A stretch of DNA of 64,000 nt from JAHJDS01 sp964569795. Lineage in GTDB: Bacteria; Desulfobacterota; Desulfarculia; Desulfarculales; JAHJDS01. The translations under genes and the position numbers were made by a program. Position 1 is the stretch's first letter, and each line of letters begins with the position of its first letter. The notes under the pieces were generated by a model. That model worked only from the letters and a program-made list of their open reading frames with translations, had not been told where the DNA came from and did not search any database. The stretch spans positions 62,001 through 126,000 of the forward strand of contig CAZMVB010000005.1 in the NCBI GenBank assembly GCA_964569795.1, given 5' to 3'. Of this stretch, positions 25,942 through 35,123 are shown in pieces.

Positions 25942-26955
25942 TTGTCCACCCTTGTATTCCGGGGCAGATCGGCCGGGCTGACCGCCTTCCTGGCGCTGAT
26001 CCTGGTCGTGGCCGGCTGCGGGACCTCGACCCGCCTGATCCGCCGGGGCGGGCCGTCCGTGGCCGAGGCCCGGGGCAAGGCGGCCGACGGGCCGGTGGCC
26101 CGCCTGGCCCTGATCAAGGTTTACAGTCGGGCCAAGGGTGCCGACCAACGGCTGTGCCAGGGTCTGGGGGACATGCTGACCACGGCCCTGTTTCAGACCG
26201 GCCGGTTCATTCTCCTGGAACGCCGCCGCCTGGGTCCGATCCTGGCCGAGCAGGACCTGTCCCGGGGGGGCCGGATCGATCCCAAGACCGCGGCGCCCAT
26301 CGGCCAACTCGAGGGGGCCGAACTGCTGATGACGGTGGACGTGGTCCGCTTCCGGCGGCGGGAGCTGACCCTGGGCGGCGCCCTGTTGGGGGCGATCTCG
26401 ATCATTGGCTCGATCCTGACCCGGGCCGCCGTGCGGGACAGCCGGGTGCCCCTGTTCGGGGTGGCCTACCTGACCTCGACCATCTGGCTGGACGTCAAGA
26501 TCATCGACGCCCGGACCGGCCGGGTGGTGCTGACCGGCCGGATCGAGGGCCTGGGCCGGGATTGGGGCGGCGGGGTGCTGGTGACCATCCCCCACCTGCC
26601 GCTGGTCCTGGTGCACTTTCAGAAAACGGCCATGGGCCGGGCCATCGCCGAGGCGGTGACCACTGCCGCCAATTACGTCGCCGCCAAGACGCCCCGGCGT
26701 TTCTTCCACGCCCGTCTTCCTGAACCGGGTCGGACCCGGGTGGTGCCCGTGGCAAAGGCCGAACCGGTCAAACCAGTCGCCATCCCGGCCATCACCGGAC
26801 GCGGCCGGCTGATCCCGGTCCGGACGCCCCTCCGGGCGCGGCCAGGCGTCTCCCGGACCGTGGTGTTTCAACCGGCCAAGACGCCCCTCCGCGCGCCGGT
26901 CTCGACCAAACCCGTCTCGCCGTCCTCGCCGGGCATTTCGCGACCCTGGTGGTAA
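25942..26955 (+). CDS. CsgG/HfaB-like outer-membrane lipoprotein
   Basis: The TTG at 25942 has CGGGGAGA upstream and places a lipoprotein signal (TAFLALILVVAGC, lipobox LVVAGC) at the N-terminus; a GTG at 25906 is an alternative. The 337-residue product has GLGDMLTTALFQTGRFILLE, followed by a region around LEGAELLMTVDVVRF and DVKIIDARTGRVV, the arrangement of CsgG-type curli-secretion lipoproteins. The last 80 residues are Pro/Arg-rich and low complexity. No curli subunit genes are nearby, so its cargo is unknown. Confidence 0.8.
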   Translation: MSTLVFRGRSAGLTAFLALILVVAGCGTSTRLIRRGGPSVAEARGKAADGPVARLALIKVYSRAKGADQRLCQGLGDMLTTALFQTGRFILLERRRLGPILAEQDLSRGGRIDPKTAAPIGQLEGAELLMTVDVVRFRRRELTLGGALLGAISIIGSILTRAAVRDSRVPLFGVAYLTSTIWLDVKIIDARTGRVVLTGRIEGLGRDWGGGVLVTIPHLPLVLVHFQKTAMGRAIAEAVTTAANYVAAKTPRRFFHARLPEPGRTRVVPVAKAEPVKPVAIPAITGRGRLIPVRTPLRARPGVSRTVVFQPAKTPLRAPVSTKPVSPSSPGISRPWW

Positions 26956-27120
26956 GCTGACCCGGTAATTTTCGCGGCCGCCGCTCCATTGATCCGTCGC
27001 CGGCGAATCTGAGTCATAATTATTTGTTGTGACTTGTGATTTCAGTGAAATTGACTTAAACTTTTCCTCAGCCGATGCCGGACCTCGTTTTCATTCAACC
27101 CCCGAATCCCGGAGGACGAT

Positions 27121-28197
27121 CTGAGCGACGCCGCCACCGACCTCCAAGTCCAGTTGATCCATGGGCGTGATGACCTGGACCAGGTCTGGGAGGCGTGGGA
27201 GCGACTGGCCGCCGGGCAGTCCAACTTCTTTGCCACCCCTGACTGGAACCGGCTGTGGCTCAGCCACTGGCGTTCCGAGGCGGCCATTATTTTTCTCTTT
27301 CACCAAGGCGGCCGGCCGGCGGCCCTCATCCCCCTGGTCCTGGTCCAGGAGCGCCGACGGGGCCTGCCGGTGCGCAAGCTCGAGATCCTGGCCAGCCCCC
27401 ATTTGCCGGAGTGGTTGATCGACGGAGCCCCGGGGCCGATCCTGTCCCGATGGCTGGATGAATTGGCCTCGCTGGGGGATTGGGAGGTCCTGCGGCTGGG
27501 AGCGATCCGAGCCCAAGTGGCCGGCTTGACCGAACTGCCGGATTTGCTGGAGGACAAGGGCTTTCAATGGCGGGAAGAACCGGCCGGCGGGGCGCCGATT
27601 GCCGTGGTGGACGGCGACTTCAACGAGTTCTGGAACTCGAGGTCTCAGAACCTGAGGAAACAAGTGGGCAAGAAATGGCGCCAAGCCGAGCGCCGGGGCA
27701 GCCTCGAGTTTTGCGTGTCCCAGCCGGGCGACGATCCGGACCGCTGGCGTCAGCGACTGATGGCTGTCGCCGAAAAATCCTGGAAGGCCGACCTGGGCAC
27801 CAGTCTGGCCCACGGGGCGGACCACAGGTTTTACCCCGAGGCCCTGCGTCTGTTTCTGCCCCAGGGCCAGGCCCGAATCTACATGCTCCGCCTGGACGGC
27901 CAGGACATCGCCTATTATCTGGGTTTTATTCGGGACGAAACCTTTTTCAATCTGAAGACTGATTACCGATCCGATTTTGGCGAACTGTCGCCGGGCATCA
28001 TTCTCCTCAGGCCGATGATGGAGCACTGTTTCGCCGACCCGGGCCTCAGGAGGGTCAATTTCCTGACCACGTTGCCCTTCAACGTCCGCTGGGCGACCGA
28101 TGTGGAGCCGCTGCGGGATATCACCGTGGCCGGTCCGGGCCTCTGGGCCAAGGCCATCTGGCGGGCGGGCAGACTCCGGCGGGTATTGAGCAAGTGA
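27121..28197 (+). CDS. FemAB/CelD-like GNAT-fold transferase
   Basis: The C-terminal half, with FWNSRSQNLRKQVGKKWRQA, IYMLRLDGQDIAYYLGFIRD and LSPGIILLRPMMEHCF, is the CelD/BcsL acyltransferase pattern (Acetyltransf_6). A CTG at 27121 sits five bases after GGAGGA and restores the first strand (LQVQLIHG), giving 358 residues. A TTG at 27154 has no ribosome site. It is a cytoplasmic acyl or aminoacyl transferase of unknown substrate. A second member is at 39924. Confidence 0.82.
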   Translation: MSDAATDLQVQLIHGRDDLDQVWEAWERLAAGQSNFFATPDWNRLWLSHWRSEAAIIFLFHQGGRPAALIPLVLVQERRRGLPVRKLEILASPHLPEWLIDGAPGPILSRWLDELASLGDWEVLRLGAIRAQVAGLTELPDLLEDKGFQWREEPAGGAPIAVVDGDFNEFWNSRSQNLRKQVGKKWRQAERRGSLEFCVSQPGDDPDRWRQRLMAVAEKSWKADLGTSLAHGADHRFYPEALRLFLPQGQARIYMLRLDGQDIAYYLGFIRDETFFNLKTDYRSDFGELSPGIILLRPMMEHCFADPGLRRVNFLTTLPFNVRWATDVEPLRDITVAGPGLWAKAIWRAGRLRRVLSK

Positions 28198-28259
28198 CAT
28201 CTATTAGTTTTTTTAAATTGATTGCTAGTGAGACCGTTTTGCGTTGTTCATTTTTTTGC

Positions 28260-28286
28260 TTGACAAAGTTAACCAATATCTATTAT
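28260..28286 (+). promoter_or_regulatory. Promoter candidate for the dGTPase gene
   Basis: TTGACA at 28260-28265 and TATTAT at 28281-28286, spacing 15, in an AT-rich leader 23 bases before the start codon. Read by eye. Confidence 0.4.
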
Positions 28287-28308
28287 TTTTTATTAGAGGT
28301 CTTATACC

Positions 28309-29781
28309 ATGACATTTATCCCACGAATCGAAGACGATTGGTCAACATTTTCATTTCCAGAGTATCGTACAGAGGATAAATATCGGAGGCCGTTTCAGAG
28401 AGATAGGGACCGTATTCTATATTCCTCGGCATTCAGACGCCTAGCTGGTAAAACTCAGATTTTTGCATCAGGTTTACATGACCATATACGTACACGTTTA
28501 ACACACACACTTGAGGTTGCTCAAATAGCAACTACCACGGCTGCCTTTCTTGGGCTAAATACTAATCTCACAGAAGCTATTGCTCTTGGCCATGATCTTG
28601 GACACACACCTTTCGGACATGTAGGAGAAGATGTATTGAAGTTGATTGCCTCTGGATGTGATAACCTTGGAGGCCTAATAGATAAGAATTGGTTGCCAAA
28701 TAACCAAAAAGGCTTTAAGCATAATTTACAGAGTTTAAGAGTTGTACATTGGGAACGACGCTACATAGATCATTATGGCCTCAATTTGTCAAGTTTTGTC
28801 AGGTGGGGAATATTAAATCATAGTTCAACTAGTTGGGACAAGCAATGTTCAAAAATAAGTTTCTGCCCACACAACAATAATGGCAGTTGCAAATTTGATA
28901 AAGCAAAAGATAGGTTTAGTCTGGATTTTTACAAATCTCTTTTAAAAGATATTCAACCTCCAATGGCAAGCCTAGAGGCTATGGTCGTTGCTCAAGCAGA
29001 TGAAATTGCCCAGAGGCACCATGACTTGGAGGACAGTATTCATGCAAAAATTATTCGAGTTAAAGAAGCATTAGAAATAATTGAACCTCTTGCAAGATCA
29101 AGAAATAAAATGAATTATTTTCACCGTATTAAAAAAAATACGGATCGCGGAATTATTTTAGTCAATGCTATGATTACACAATTACTAGTAGGCATGTTGA
29201 ATGAATCCTTGATCGAGGGGACTAAGGACAGTATCAAGAAGTTCCGTAAAAAGAATGGCCTGTCTAAACCCCAAGACTTCAAGGATTGGCTCTATGGAGA
29301 TGACCAAAAGAAGATTTCGAAGGAAATTAGTGGAGTAGTTAATTACGAGGAAAAATTAAAGGGAGATGGGCACATAGTAGACGATTTAGAGATGACTTTA
29401 AAGAATAGAATTTTAAACTCTTATCTTGTTGAAAGAATGGACGGAAAAGGCAGGTATATACTTCGACAACTATGGAAAGATTATTTAACAAATTTTCAGC
29501 AATTGCCTGACAATATAATTATGAGACTTGCTCACAAAATGAAGGGAAAGATAACAGTTTTCAATGAATTTGATGAGAATATTACCGTTGACAATAGAGA
29601 ACAAGTTGGAAAGGCAAGAGATTTGCTCGGCAAAGTAAAAAGTAAAGGAGATAATAAGATTGTAAGAAAGGAGTTAATAAGATTAATTATCGACTGGATT
29701 GCTGGCATGACTGATCAAATGGCACTAGTAGAGCACCGTCGCCTTTATTCAGCACACCAAGATGTGGCCGAACTCAGATGA
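28309..29781 (+). CDS. dgt: Deoxyguanosinetriphosphate triphosphohydrolase-like HD protein
   Basis: 490 residues. HD-domain metal ligands: His66 in RLTHTLEVAQIA, His95-Asp96 in GHDLGHTPFGH, and a later Asp in VVAQADEIAQRHHDLED, the classical dGTPase layout. The N-terminus (YRRPFQRDRDRILYSSAFRR) is also typical. It hydrolyses dNTPs to nucleosides and triphosphate. The gene is far more AT-rich than everything around it, including its flanks from about 28198 to 29860, which suggests recent transfer. dGTPases are known antiviral factors in bacteria. Confidence 0.93.
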   Translation: MTFIPRIEDDWSTFSFPEYRTEDKYRRPFQRDRDRILYSSAFRRLAGKTQIFASGLHDHIRTRLTHTLEVAQIATTTAAFLGLNTNLTEAIALGHDLGHTPFGHVGEDVLKLIASGCDNLGGLIDKNWLPNNQKGFKHNLQSLRVVHWERRYIDHYGLNLSSFVRWGILNHSSTSWDKQCSKISFCPHNNNGSCKFDKAKDRFSLDFYKSLLKDIQPPMASLEAMVVAQADEIAQRHHDLEDSIHAKIIRVKEALEIIEPLARSRNKMNYFHRIKKNTDRGIILVNAMITQLLVGMLNESLIEGTKDSIKKFRKKNGLSKPQDFKDWLYGDDQKKISKEISGVVNYEEKLKGDGHIVDDLEMTLKNRILNSYLVERMDGKGRYILRQLWKDYLTNFQQLPDNIIMRLAHKMKGKITVFNEFDENITVDNREQVGKARDLLGKVKSKGDNKIVRKELIRLIIDWIAGMTDQMALVEHRRLYSAHQDVAELR

Positions 29782-29860
29782 TGAATTCCAATAATTCATT
29801 TTAAACTAAATCTATGTTTTGAAACCTCCAATCCTTTTAAATTGAAGGCAAGGAATCATA

Positions 29861-30688
29861 CTAAACCCAGGTGACGGTCGGCTCGTTCCGAAGCGGCAGG
29901 CGCTGGTACTCGAACCGGGGATAGCCGATCATCATCGCCCCGAAAACGGTGTGCCCCTCGGGCAGATTCAGCACTGATTGCAGGGGCGGCCAGGTCTGGG
30001 CCGCAGAGGTAAAGTAACCGGCCCAGCAGGCCCCGAGATTGAAACTGGGCGCGGCCAGGTCCAAGTGGGTCAGGGCGATGGTGCACCCGGCCGGGGCCGA
30101 GCGTTCGTCCTTTTCCCCGTGGGCGATGATCAGGTGCGGGGCCTGTCGTAAAATGCCGTCATAGCCGGCCTTCCACTTGGCCACCGTCCGGTCCATGTGC
30201 AGGGACAGGGCCAGCTCCCTCATCTCCCCGCCGAGCATGTACCCCATCCAGTCCACCACGTGACCGGCCAGCTCCGGAATTCTGGTCGAGTCATGAATCA
30301 CCAGCCACCGGACCGGCTGGGTGTTGTGGCCCGAGGGGGCGTACCGGGCGATGTCGATGAGCTTGGCCAGGACCTCGCGGGGCACGGGTTTTTTCTTAAA
30401 AACCCGGATCGAGCGCCGGGCCCGCAGGAAATGCTCGGCCTGCTCCACGGAGAGGCCCCATTCCTTTTTGACCGGCGGGCAATCCTCGGGGCCCATGGTG
30501 GTGAGGGCCAGGGCGCCGTGGGGACAGACGGCCACGCAGTGGCCGCAGTTGATGCACAGTTCGTCGGCGTCCGGCGTGGGTTGGGGCGTTTGGTCGCCCT
30601 CGGGCGGCACGATGATGCCCACCGGGCACTCGGCGGCACAGATCCCGTCTCGTTTACATTTGTCGTTGTCAACACTGAAAAGCGGCAT
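29861..30688 (-). CDS. Ferredoxin-nitroreductase fusion
   Basis: 275 residues. The N-terminus has two [4Fe-4S] motifs (CKRDGICAAECPVG and CINCGHCVAVCPHGAL). From about residue 85 a nitroreductase domain follows: RARRSIRVFKKKPVPREVLA, YAPSGHNTQPVRWLVI and LGACWAGYFTSAAQ bind FMN. Such fusions reduce nitro groups or flavin-linked substrates using ferredoxin electrons in anaerobes. AAGGAGAGG precedes the ATG. It stands alone, convergent with the dGTPase gene. Confidence 0.9.
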   Translation of the reverse strand: MPLFSVDNDKCKRDGICAAECPVGIIVPPEGDQTPQPTPDADELCINCGHCVAVCPHGALALTTMGPEDCPPVKKEWGLSVEQAEHFLRARRSIRVFKKKPVPREVLAKLIDIARYAPSGHNTQPVRWLVIHDSTRIPELAGHVVDWMGYMLGGEMRELALSLHMDRTVAKWKAGYDGILRQAPHLIIAHGEKDERSAPAGCTIALTHLDLAAPSFNLGACWAGYFTSAAQTWPPLQSVLNLPEGHTVFGAMMIGYPRFEYQRLPLRNEPTVTWV

Positions 30689-30719
30689 CGGTTACCTCTC
30701 CTTCAAGCGGGAAAAAACG

Positions 30720-31200
30720 ACCATAGCCCCAGCCGCAGCGGCCAATGAGATGGCCGCGGCAAGCGCGGACGGGGAGCTGCCTGTCGGTAAGGCGCATACC
30801 GCGAGTCAAGGTGGCAACTGCCACGCTGCGGCAAGCGTGAAAGACTGACAAAACATACCCAATCTATCCTTGCGAATCAAGACCGGCCCCTGGCGCTCGC
30901 CCGGCCCGGCTTTTTAACGAGCCGGGCCGGACGCATTCAGGCCAGGTAGAACGCAGCCGCCAACGAAGTGGCGGCGGCGAGCGCGGACGAAACGTTTCAC
31001 CAGCACCGCCGCTGGTCGCGAATTACGCCTGTGCGGCCTCGCACTGGCGGCGGCGAGCGCGGACGAAACGTTTCACCAGCACCGCCGCTGGTCGCGAATT
31101 ACGCCTGTGCGGCCTCGCACTGGAGGCGGCAAGCGCGGACGAGGCCTGAAGTCAAGCTGAGGTGATGGTCGCGAATCAAAGCGGCCACTGCCGCTGGCCA
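30720..31200. repeat. Repeat cluster B, inverted relative to cluster A, with a 76-base tandem repeat
   Basis: No gene lies in 30689-31295. Bases 30969-31044 and 31045-31120 are two apparently identical 76-base units (GGCGGCGGCGAGCGCGGACG, then CACCGCCGCTGGTCGCGAAT), with a partial third. GGTCGCGAATCAAAGCGGCC at 31168 is the reverse complement of the unit at 14831. A perfect 11-base stem occurs at 30901-30911 and 30920-30930 without a T-run. The blocks match parts of clusters A and C. Confidence 0.85.
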
Positions 31201-31295
31201 CGGCCGCCGGCTACCGCCGCTTTGGGCTTGCCACCCCGGAGGAAAAAAGATAGACTTAACAGTCTATTTGCTTCAAAAGATTGGGAGTGGGGCCC

Positions 31296-32915
31296 ATGAT
31301 CCGGCGTTGGGGGCAACTGTTATTGTTGATGGCGGGCCTGATGGTCGCCGCCTCCGCCCCGGCCGCCCCGAGCCCCTCCCCGGCCAAGCCCGATCCGGGC
31401 GGGGCCATCATCATGGGCTCCATCGGCGACGCCTCGATCCTGATCCCGGGGCTCAACTCGGACAGCGCCTCGTCGGACATCACCGGCTACGTCTATGACG
31501 GTTTGGTCAAGTACGACAAGGACATCAAGGTCGCGCCGGACCTGGCCAAGTCGTGGCAGGTCTCGCCCGACGGTCTGACCATCACCTTCCACCTGCGCCA
31601 CGGCGTCAAGTGGCAGGACGGCCAGCCCTTCACCGCCCGGGACTGCGTCTTCACCTACCGGTTCATGACCAACCCCAAGACCCTGACCCCCTACCGGGGC
31701 AACTGGACCCCGATCAAGAGCGTGGTCGCCCTGGACGACTACACCCTCAAGGTGACCATGAAAAAGCCTTTTGCCAAGGCGATCCTCATCTGGATGATGG
31801 GCATGCTGCCCCGGCACCTCCTCAAGGGGCGGGACCCCCGAAAGACGTCCCTGGCCCGGCATCCCATCGGCACCGGGCCCTTTCGATTCGTCTCCTGGAA
31901 GTCGGATCAGGAGATCACGGTCGCCGTCAACAAGGACTACTGGGAGGGCCGGCCCTACCTGAGCCGGGTCGTCACCCGGATCATCCCGGACACGGCGACC
32001 ATGTTCATGGAACTGAAGGCCCTGAACATCGACTACATGAACCTGACCCCCCTCCAGTGGCGGCGGCAGACCAACAGCCGGTTTTTCAAAAAGAACTTCA
32101 AGAAATACAAATTCCTGGCCTTCATGTACACCTACCTCGGCTTCAACCTGAAAAGCGACCTGTTCAAGGACCGCCGGGTCAGGCAGGCCATCGCCTACGC
32201 CATCAACACCCGGCAGATCATCGACGGGGTGCTGCTGGGCCTGGGCCAGCCGACCGTCGGACCCTACAAGCCGGGCACCTGGCCCTACAACAACAAGCTC
32301 AAACCCTATCCCTATGACCCGGCCCGGGCCGCCAGACTCCTGGCCGCCGCGGGCTGGAAAAAGGGAAGTGACGGCCGGCTGTACAAGGCCGGCCGGCCGT
32401 TCGAGTTCAGCCTGATCACCAACCTGGGCAACGAGTCCCGCAAGAACACCGCCCTGATCATCCAGCACCAGCTCAAGAATGTGGGGATCACCGTCCGGAT
32501 CCGCATCCTGGAGTGGACCACCTTTCTCAAGGACTTCATCAATCCGGGCAATTTCCAGGCCTGCCTCCTGGGCTGGACCGTCCCGCCCGACCCGGACGCC
32601 TACAACGTCTGGCACTCGTCGTCCATTGACAAGAAGAACCGGCTCAACTTCATCAATTTCCGCAACGCCGAGGTGGACCGGCTCCTGGTCGAGGGCCGTC
32701 ACACCCTGGACCGGAAAAAGCGCAAGAAGCTCTATGACCGGTTCCAGGAAATCCTGCACCGGGAAGTGCCCTACGTCTTTTTGTACGTGCCCTATTCCCT
32801 GGTGATCATCAACAGCCGGTTTCGCAACATCAAACCGGCCCCGCTGGGCCTCGGCTACAACTTCATCCGATGGTGGGTGCCCAAGGGCCTGCAGAAGTAC
32901 CAATTCGTGCGCTGA
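31296..32915 (+). CDS. Peptide/nickel-type ABC transporter substrate-binding protein (SBP_bac_5)
   Basis: 539 residues from the ATG at 31296, with GGGAGTGGGG upstream. Signal peptide MIRRWGQLLLLMAGLMVAAS. The family pattern is clear: YDGLVKYDKDIKVAPDLAKS, ITFHLRHGVKWQDGQPFTAR and HPIGTGPFRFVSWKSD. It binds oligopeptides or related solutes in the periplasm. It forms an operon with two permease genes downstream. The ATPase subunits are not in the window. Confidence 0.93.
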   Translation: MIRRWGQLLLLMAGLMVAASAPAAPSPSPAKPDPGGAIIMGSIGDASILIPGLNSDSASSDITGYVYDGLVKYDKDIKVAPDLAKSWQVSPDGLTITFHLRHGVKWQDGQPFTARDCVFTYRFMTNPKTLTPYRGNWTPIKSVVALDDYTLKVTMKKPFAKAILIWMMGMLPRHLLKGRDPRKTSLARHPIGTGPFRFVSWKSDQEITVAVNKDYWEGRPYLSRVVTRIIPDTATMFMELKALNIDYMNLTPLQWRRQTNSRFFKKNFKKYKFLAFMYTYLGFNLKSDLFKDRRVRQAIAYAINTRQIIDGVLLGLGQPTVGPYKPGTWPYNNKLKPYPYDPARAARLLAAAGWKKGSDGRLYKAGRPFEFSLITNLGNESRKNTALIIQHQLKNVGITVRIRILEWTTFLKDFINPGNFQACLLGWTVPPDPDAYNVWHSSSIDKKNRLNFINFRNAEVDRLLVEGRHTLDRKKRKKLYDRFQEILHREVPYVFLYVPYSLVIINSRFRNIKPAPLGLGYNFIRWWVPKGLQKYQFVR

Positions 32916-32942
32916 GCCGGACCAGGCCGTTATACTGACCAG

Positions 32943-34247
32943 ATGCTGCTCTACGTCTTAAAACGGCTCCTGTTCATGATCCCGCTCCTGATCGGGATCA
33001 CCTTCATCTCGTTTGTGGTCATCGTCCTGGCCCCCGGCTCGCCGACCGATCTCCAGACCCAGATGAACCCGGACGCCGGGGGTCTGGCCCTCAAGCAGTT
33101 CAACCGGGAGTACGGCCTGGACCGGCCCCTGGTCGAGCAATACCTGAACTGGCTCATTCGCCTCCTGCCCCTCAAGCGCCTGGATCACCACCTCTGGGCG
33201 GTGGACGCCGTTCATCTGTTCGGCCCGACCAGCGACGACTGGGTGAGCTTTGACTCGCCGGCCTTCTGGCGCCACGTCAAGTCCTGGGGCTACTTCAGCT
33301 TTGTCTGGAACGGCCTGGAGGTGGAGATGGCCCCCCGGCCCCGGTTCAAGGGGTTGAAGTTCGGCCTGCGCTACGGCCTGGACTTCGGCCGGTCGTTCAA
33401 GAACAACCGGCCGGTCCTGCCCCTGATCATGGAGCGGCTGCCGATCACCCTGATCATCAACGTCCTGTCGCTGATCCTGATCATACTGGTGGCCATACCC
33501 ATGGGGGTCATTTCGGCCACCCGGCAGAACTCCTGGCTGGACAAGGGGACCACCGTCTTCGTGTTCATCGGTTTCGCCATGCCCTCGTTCTGGCTGGCGC
33601 TGCTATTGCAGACCCTGATCGTTCAGGCCAAGGACTGGCTGAGTACGCCGGGGCTTTTTCTGCCCATCTCGGGGATCGAGTCGTCCTGGCCGGACCAGAT
33701 CGCCGGCGCGGTCAGGTATTTCGCCCAGGGGGCCCTGGGGTTGAAGGTCCTGCCGGTCAAGGGGCTGACCGAGGTCGTCCGGTCGGCCGCGGACGGCTTC
33801 GTCTTCTGGTACCGGGTCCTGGACTGGGCGCGGCACCTGGTCATGCCGGTGTTCGTCTCGGCCTTCGGGGGCCTGGCCGGTCTGAGCCGGTACATGCGGT
33901 CGAGCATGCTCGAGGCCATCCGCCAGGACTACATCACCACCGCCCGGGCCAAGGGCCTGTCCGAGCGGGTGGTGATCTACAAGCACGCCCTGCGTAACGC
34001 CCTGATGCCGGTGGTGACCATCCTGGGCCTGTCCGTGCCCGGGCTGATCGGCGGCTCGGTGATCATGGAGTCGGTCTTCGCCATTCCCGGCCTGGGGAGA
34101 CTGTTTTACGAGGGAGTGATGAATCGGGATTATCCGGTGGTCATGGGCGGACTGATCATCGGCGCCGTGTTGACCCTGCTGGGTAACCTGCTGGCCGACA
34201 TCAGTTACGCCCTGGTCGATCCCCGGTTGCGGAAGGGACGGGCCTGA
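32943..34247 (+). CDS. ABC transporter permease, DppB/OppB type
   Basis: 434 residues, longer than usual because of a roughly 100-residue periplasmic insertion after the first helix. The N-terminus MLLYVLKRLLFMIPLLIGIT and IVLAPGSPTDLQ are typical of DppB. The EAA loop is at RQDYITTARAKGLSERVVIY. It is an inner-membrane channel subunit of the dipeptide-type importer. The stop overlaps the next start by one base. Confidence 0.92.
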   Translation: MLLYVLKRLLFMIPLLIGITFISFVVIVLAPGSPTDLQTQMNPDAGGLALKQFNREYGLDRPLVEQYLNWLIRLLPLKRLDHHLWAVDAVHLFGPTSDDWVSFDSPAFWRHVKSWGYFSFVWNGLEVEMAPRPRFKGLKFGLRYGLDFGRSFKNNRPVLPLIMERLPITLIINVLSLILIILVAIPMGVISATRQNSWLDKGTTVFVFIGFAMPSFWLALLLQTLIVQAKDWLSTPGLFLPISGIESSWPDQIAGAVRYFAQGALGLKVLPVKGLTEVVRSAADGFVFWYRVLDWARHLVMPVFVSAFGGLAGLSRYMRSSMLEAIRQDYITTARAKGLSERVVIYKHALRNALMPVVTILGLSVPGLIGGSVIMESVFAIPGLGRLFYEGVMNRDYPVVMGGLIIGAVLTLLGNLLADISYALVDPRLRKGRA

Positions 34248-35089
34248 TGGACTTGTTCAAGGGAGCCTTCCTGCGGCGGTTCATCCGCAACAAGCTGGCC
34301 GTCAGCGGAGGGATCATCGTCCTGGTCCTGGCGTTCGTGGCCGTGTTCGCGCCGCTGATCGCGCCCTACGATCCGACCGAGCCCCAGTACACCGAGCAGC
34401 TCCAGGGGCCGTCCTGGCAGCACCCCTGCGGCACGGATCGTATCGGCCGGGACGTGTTCTCGCGGATGATTTACGGCTCGCGGGTGTCGCTCCTGGTCGG
34501 GGTCGTCTCGGTGGGCATTTCGACCCTGATCGGCCTGCTCCTGGGGGCCCTGTCCGGGTATTTCGGCCGCTGGGTGGACGCCCTGATCATGCGGTTCGTG
34601 GACCTGATGCTCTGTTTTCCGTCGTTCTTTCTGATCCTGGCCGTGATCGCCATGCTGCCCCCGAGCATCATGACCATCATGGTCGTCATCGGGCTGACCT
34701 CGTGGATGAACGTCGCCCGACTGGTCCGGGCCGAGTTCCTGAGCCTCAAGGAGCGCGATTTCGTCGTCGCCGCCCGGTCCATCGGGTCCGGGGACCTGCG
34801 GATCATCTTCCGGCACCTGTTGCCCAACGCCATGGCCCCGGTCCTGGTGGCGGCGACCCTGGGCGTGGCGGCGGCCATCCTGGTCGAGAGCGCCCTGTCC
34901 TTCCTGGGCCTGGGGGCCCAGCCGCCCACGCCCACCTGGGGTAACATCCTCAAGGACGGCCAGGCCCTGCTGAGCACCGGCCCCTGGATGAGCATCTTTC
35001 CGGGGCTGGCCATCTTGATCACTGTCCTGGGCTACAATCTGCTGGGCGAGGGCATTCGGGACGCCCTCGACCCGAGGCTCAGGGATTGA
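34247..35089 (+). CDS. ABC transporter permease, DppC/OppC type
   Basis: 280 residues. N-terminus FIRNKLAVSGGIIVLVLAFV, the characteristic HPCGTDRIGRDVFSRMIYGS, and the EAA loop ERDFVVAARSIGSGDLRIIF identify it as the partner of the preceding permease. It ends the transporter operon; no ATPase genes follow. Confidence 0.93.
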   Translation: MDLFKGAFLRRFIRNKLAVSGGIIVLVLAFVAVFAPLIAPYDPTEPQYTEQLQGPSWQHPCGTDRIGRDVFSRMIYGSRVSLLVGVVSVGISTLIGLLLGALSGYFGRWVDALIMRFVDLMLCFPSFFLILAVIAMLPPSIMTIMVVIGLTSWMNVARLVRAEFLSLKERDFVVAARSIGSGDLRIIFRHLLPNAMAPVLVAATLGVAAAILVESALSFLGLGAQPPTPTWGNILKDGQALLSTGPWMSIFPGLAILITVLGYNLLGEGIRDALDPRLRD

Positions 35090-35123
35090 CCCCGGCCCAG
35101 GCCGGCGGATAGAGACAAAGGCG

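Noticed and set aside
30901..30930. Perfect 11-base hairpin considered as a terminator
   Set aside because: No T-tract on either strand and it lies within a repeat cluster; kept only as part of that cluster.
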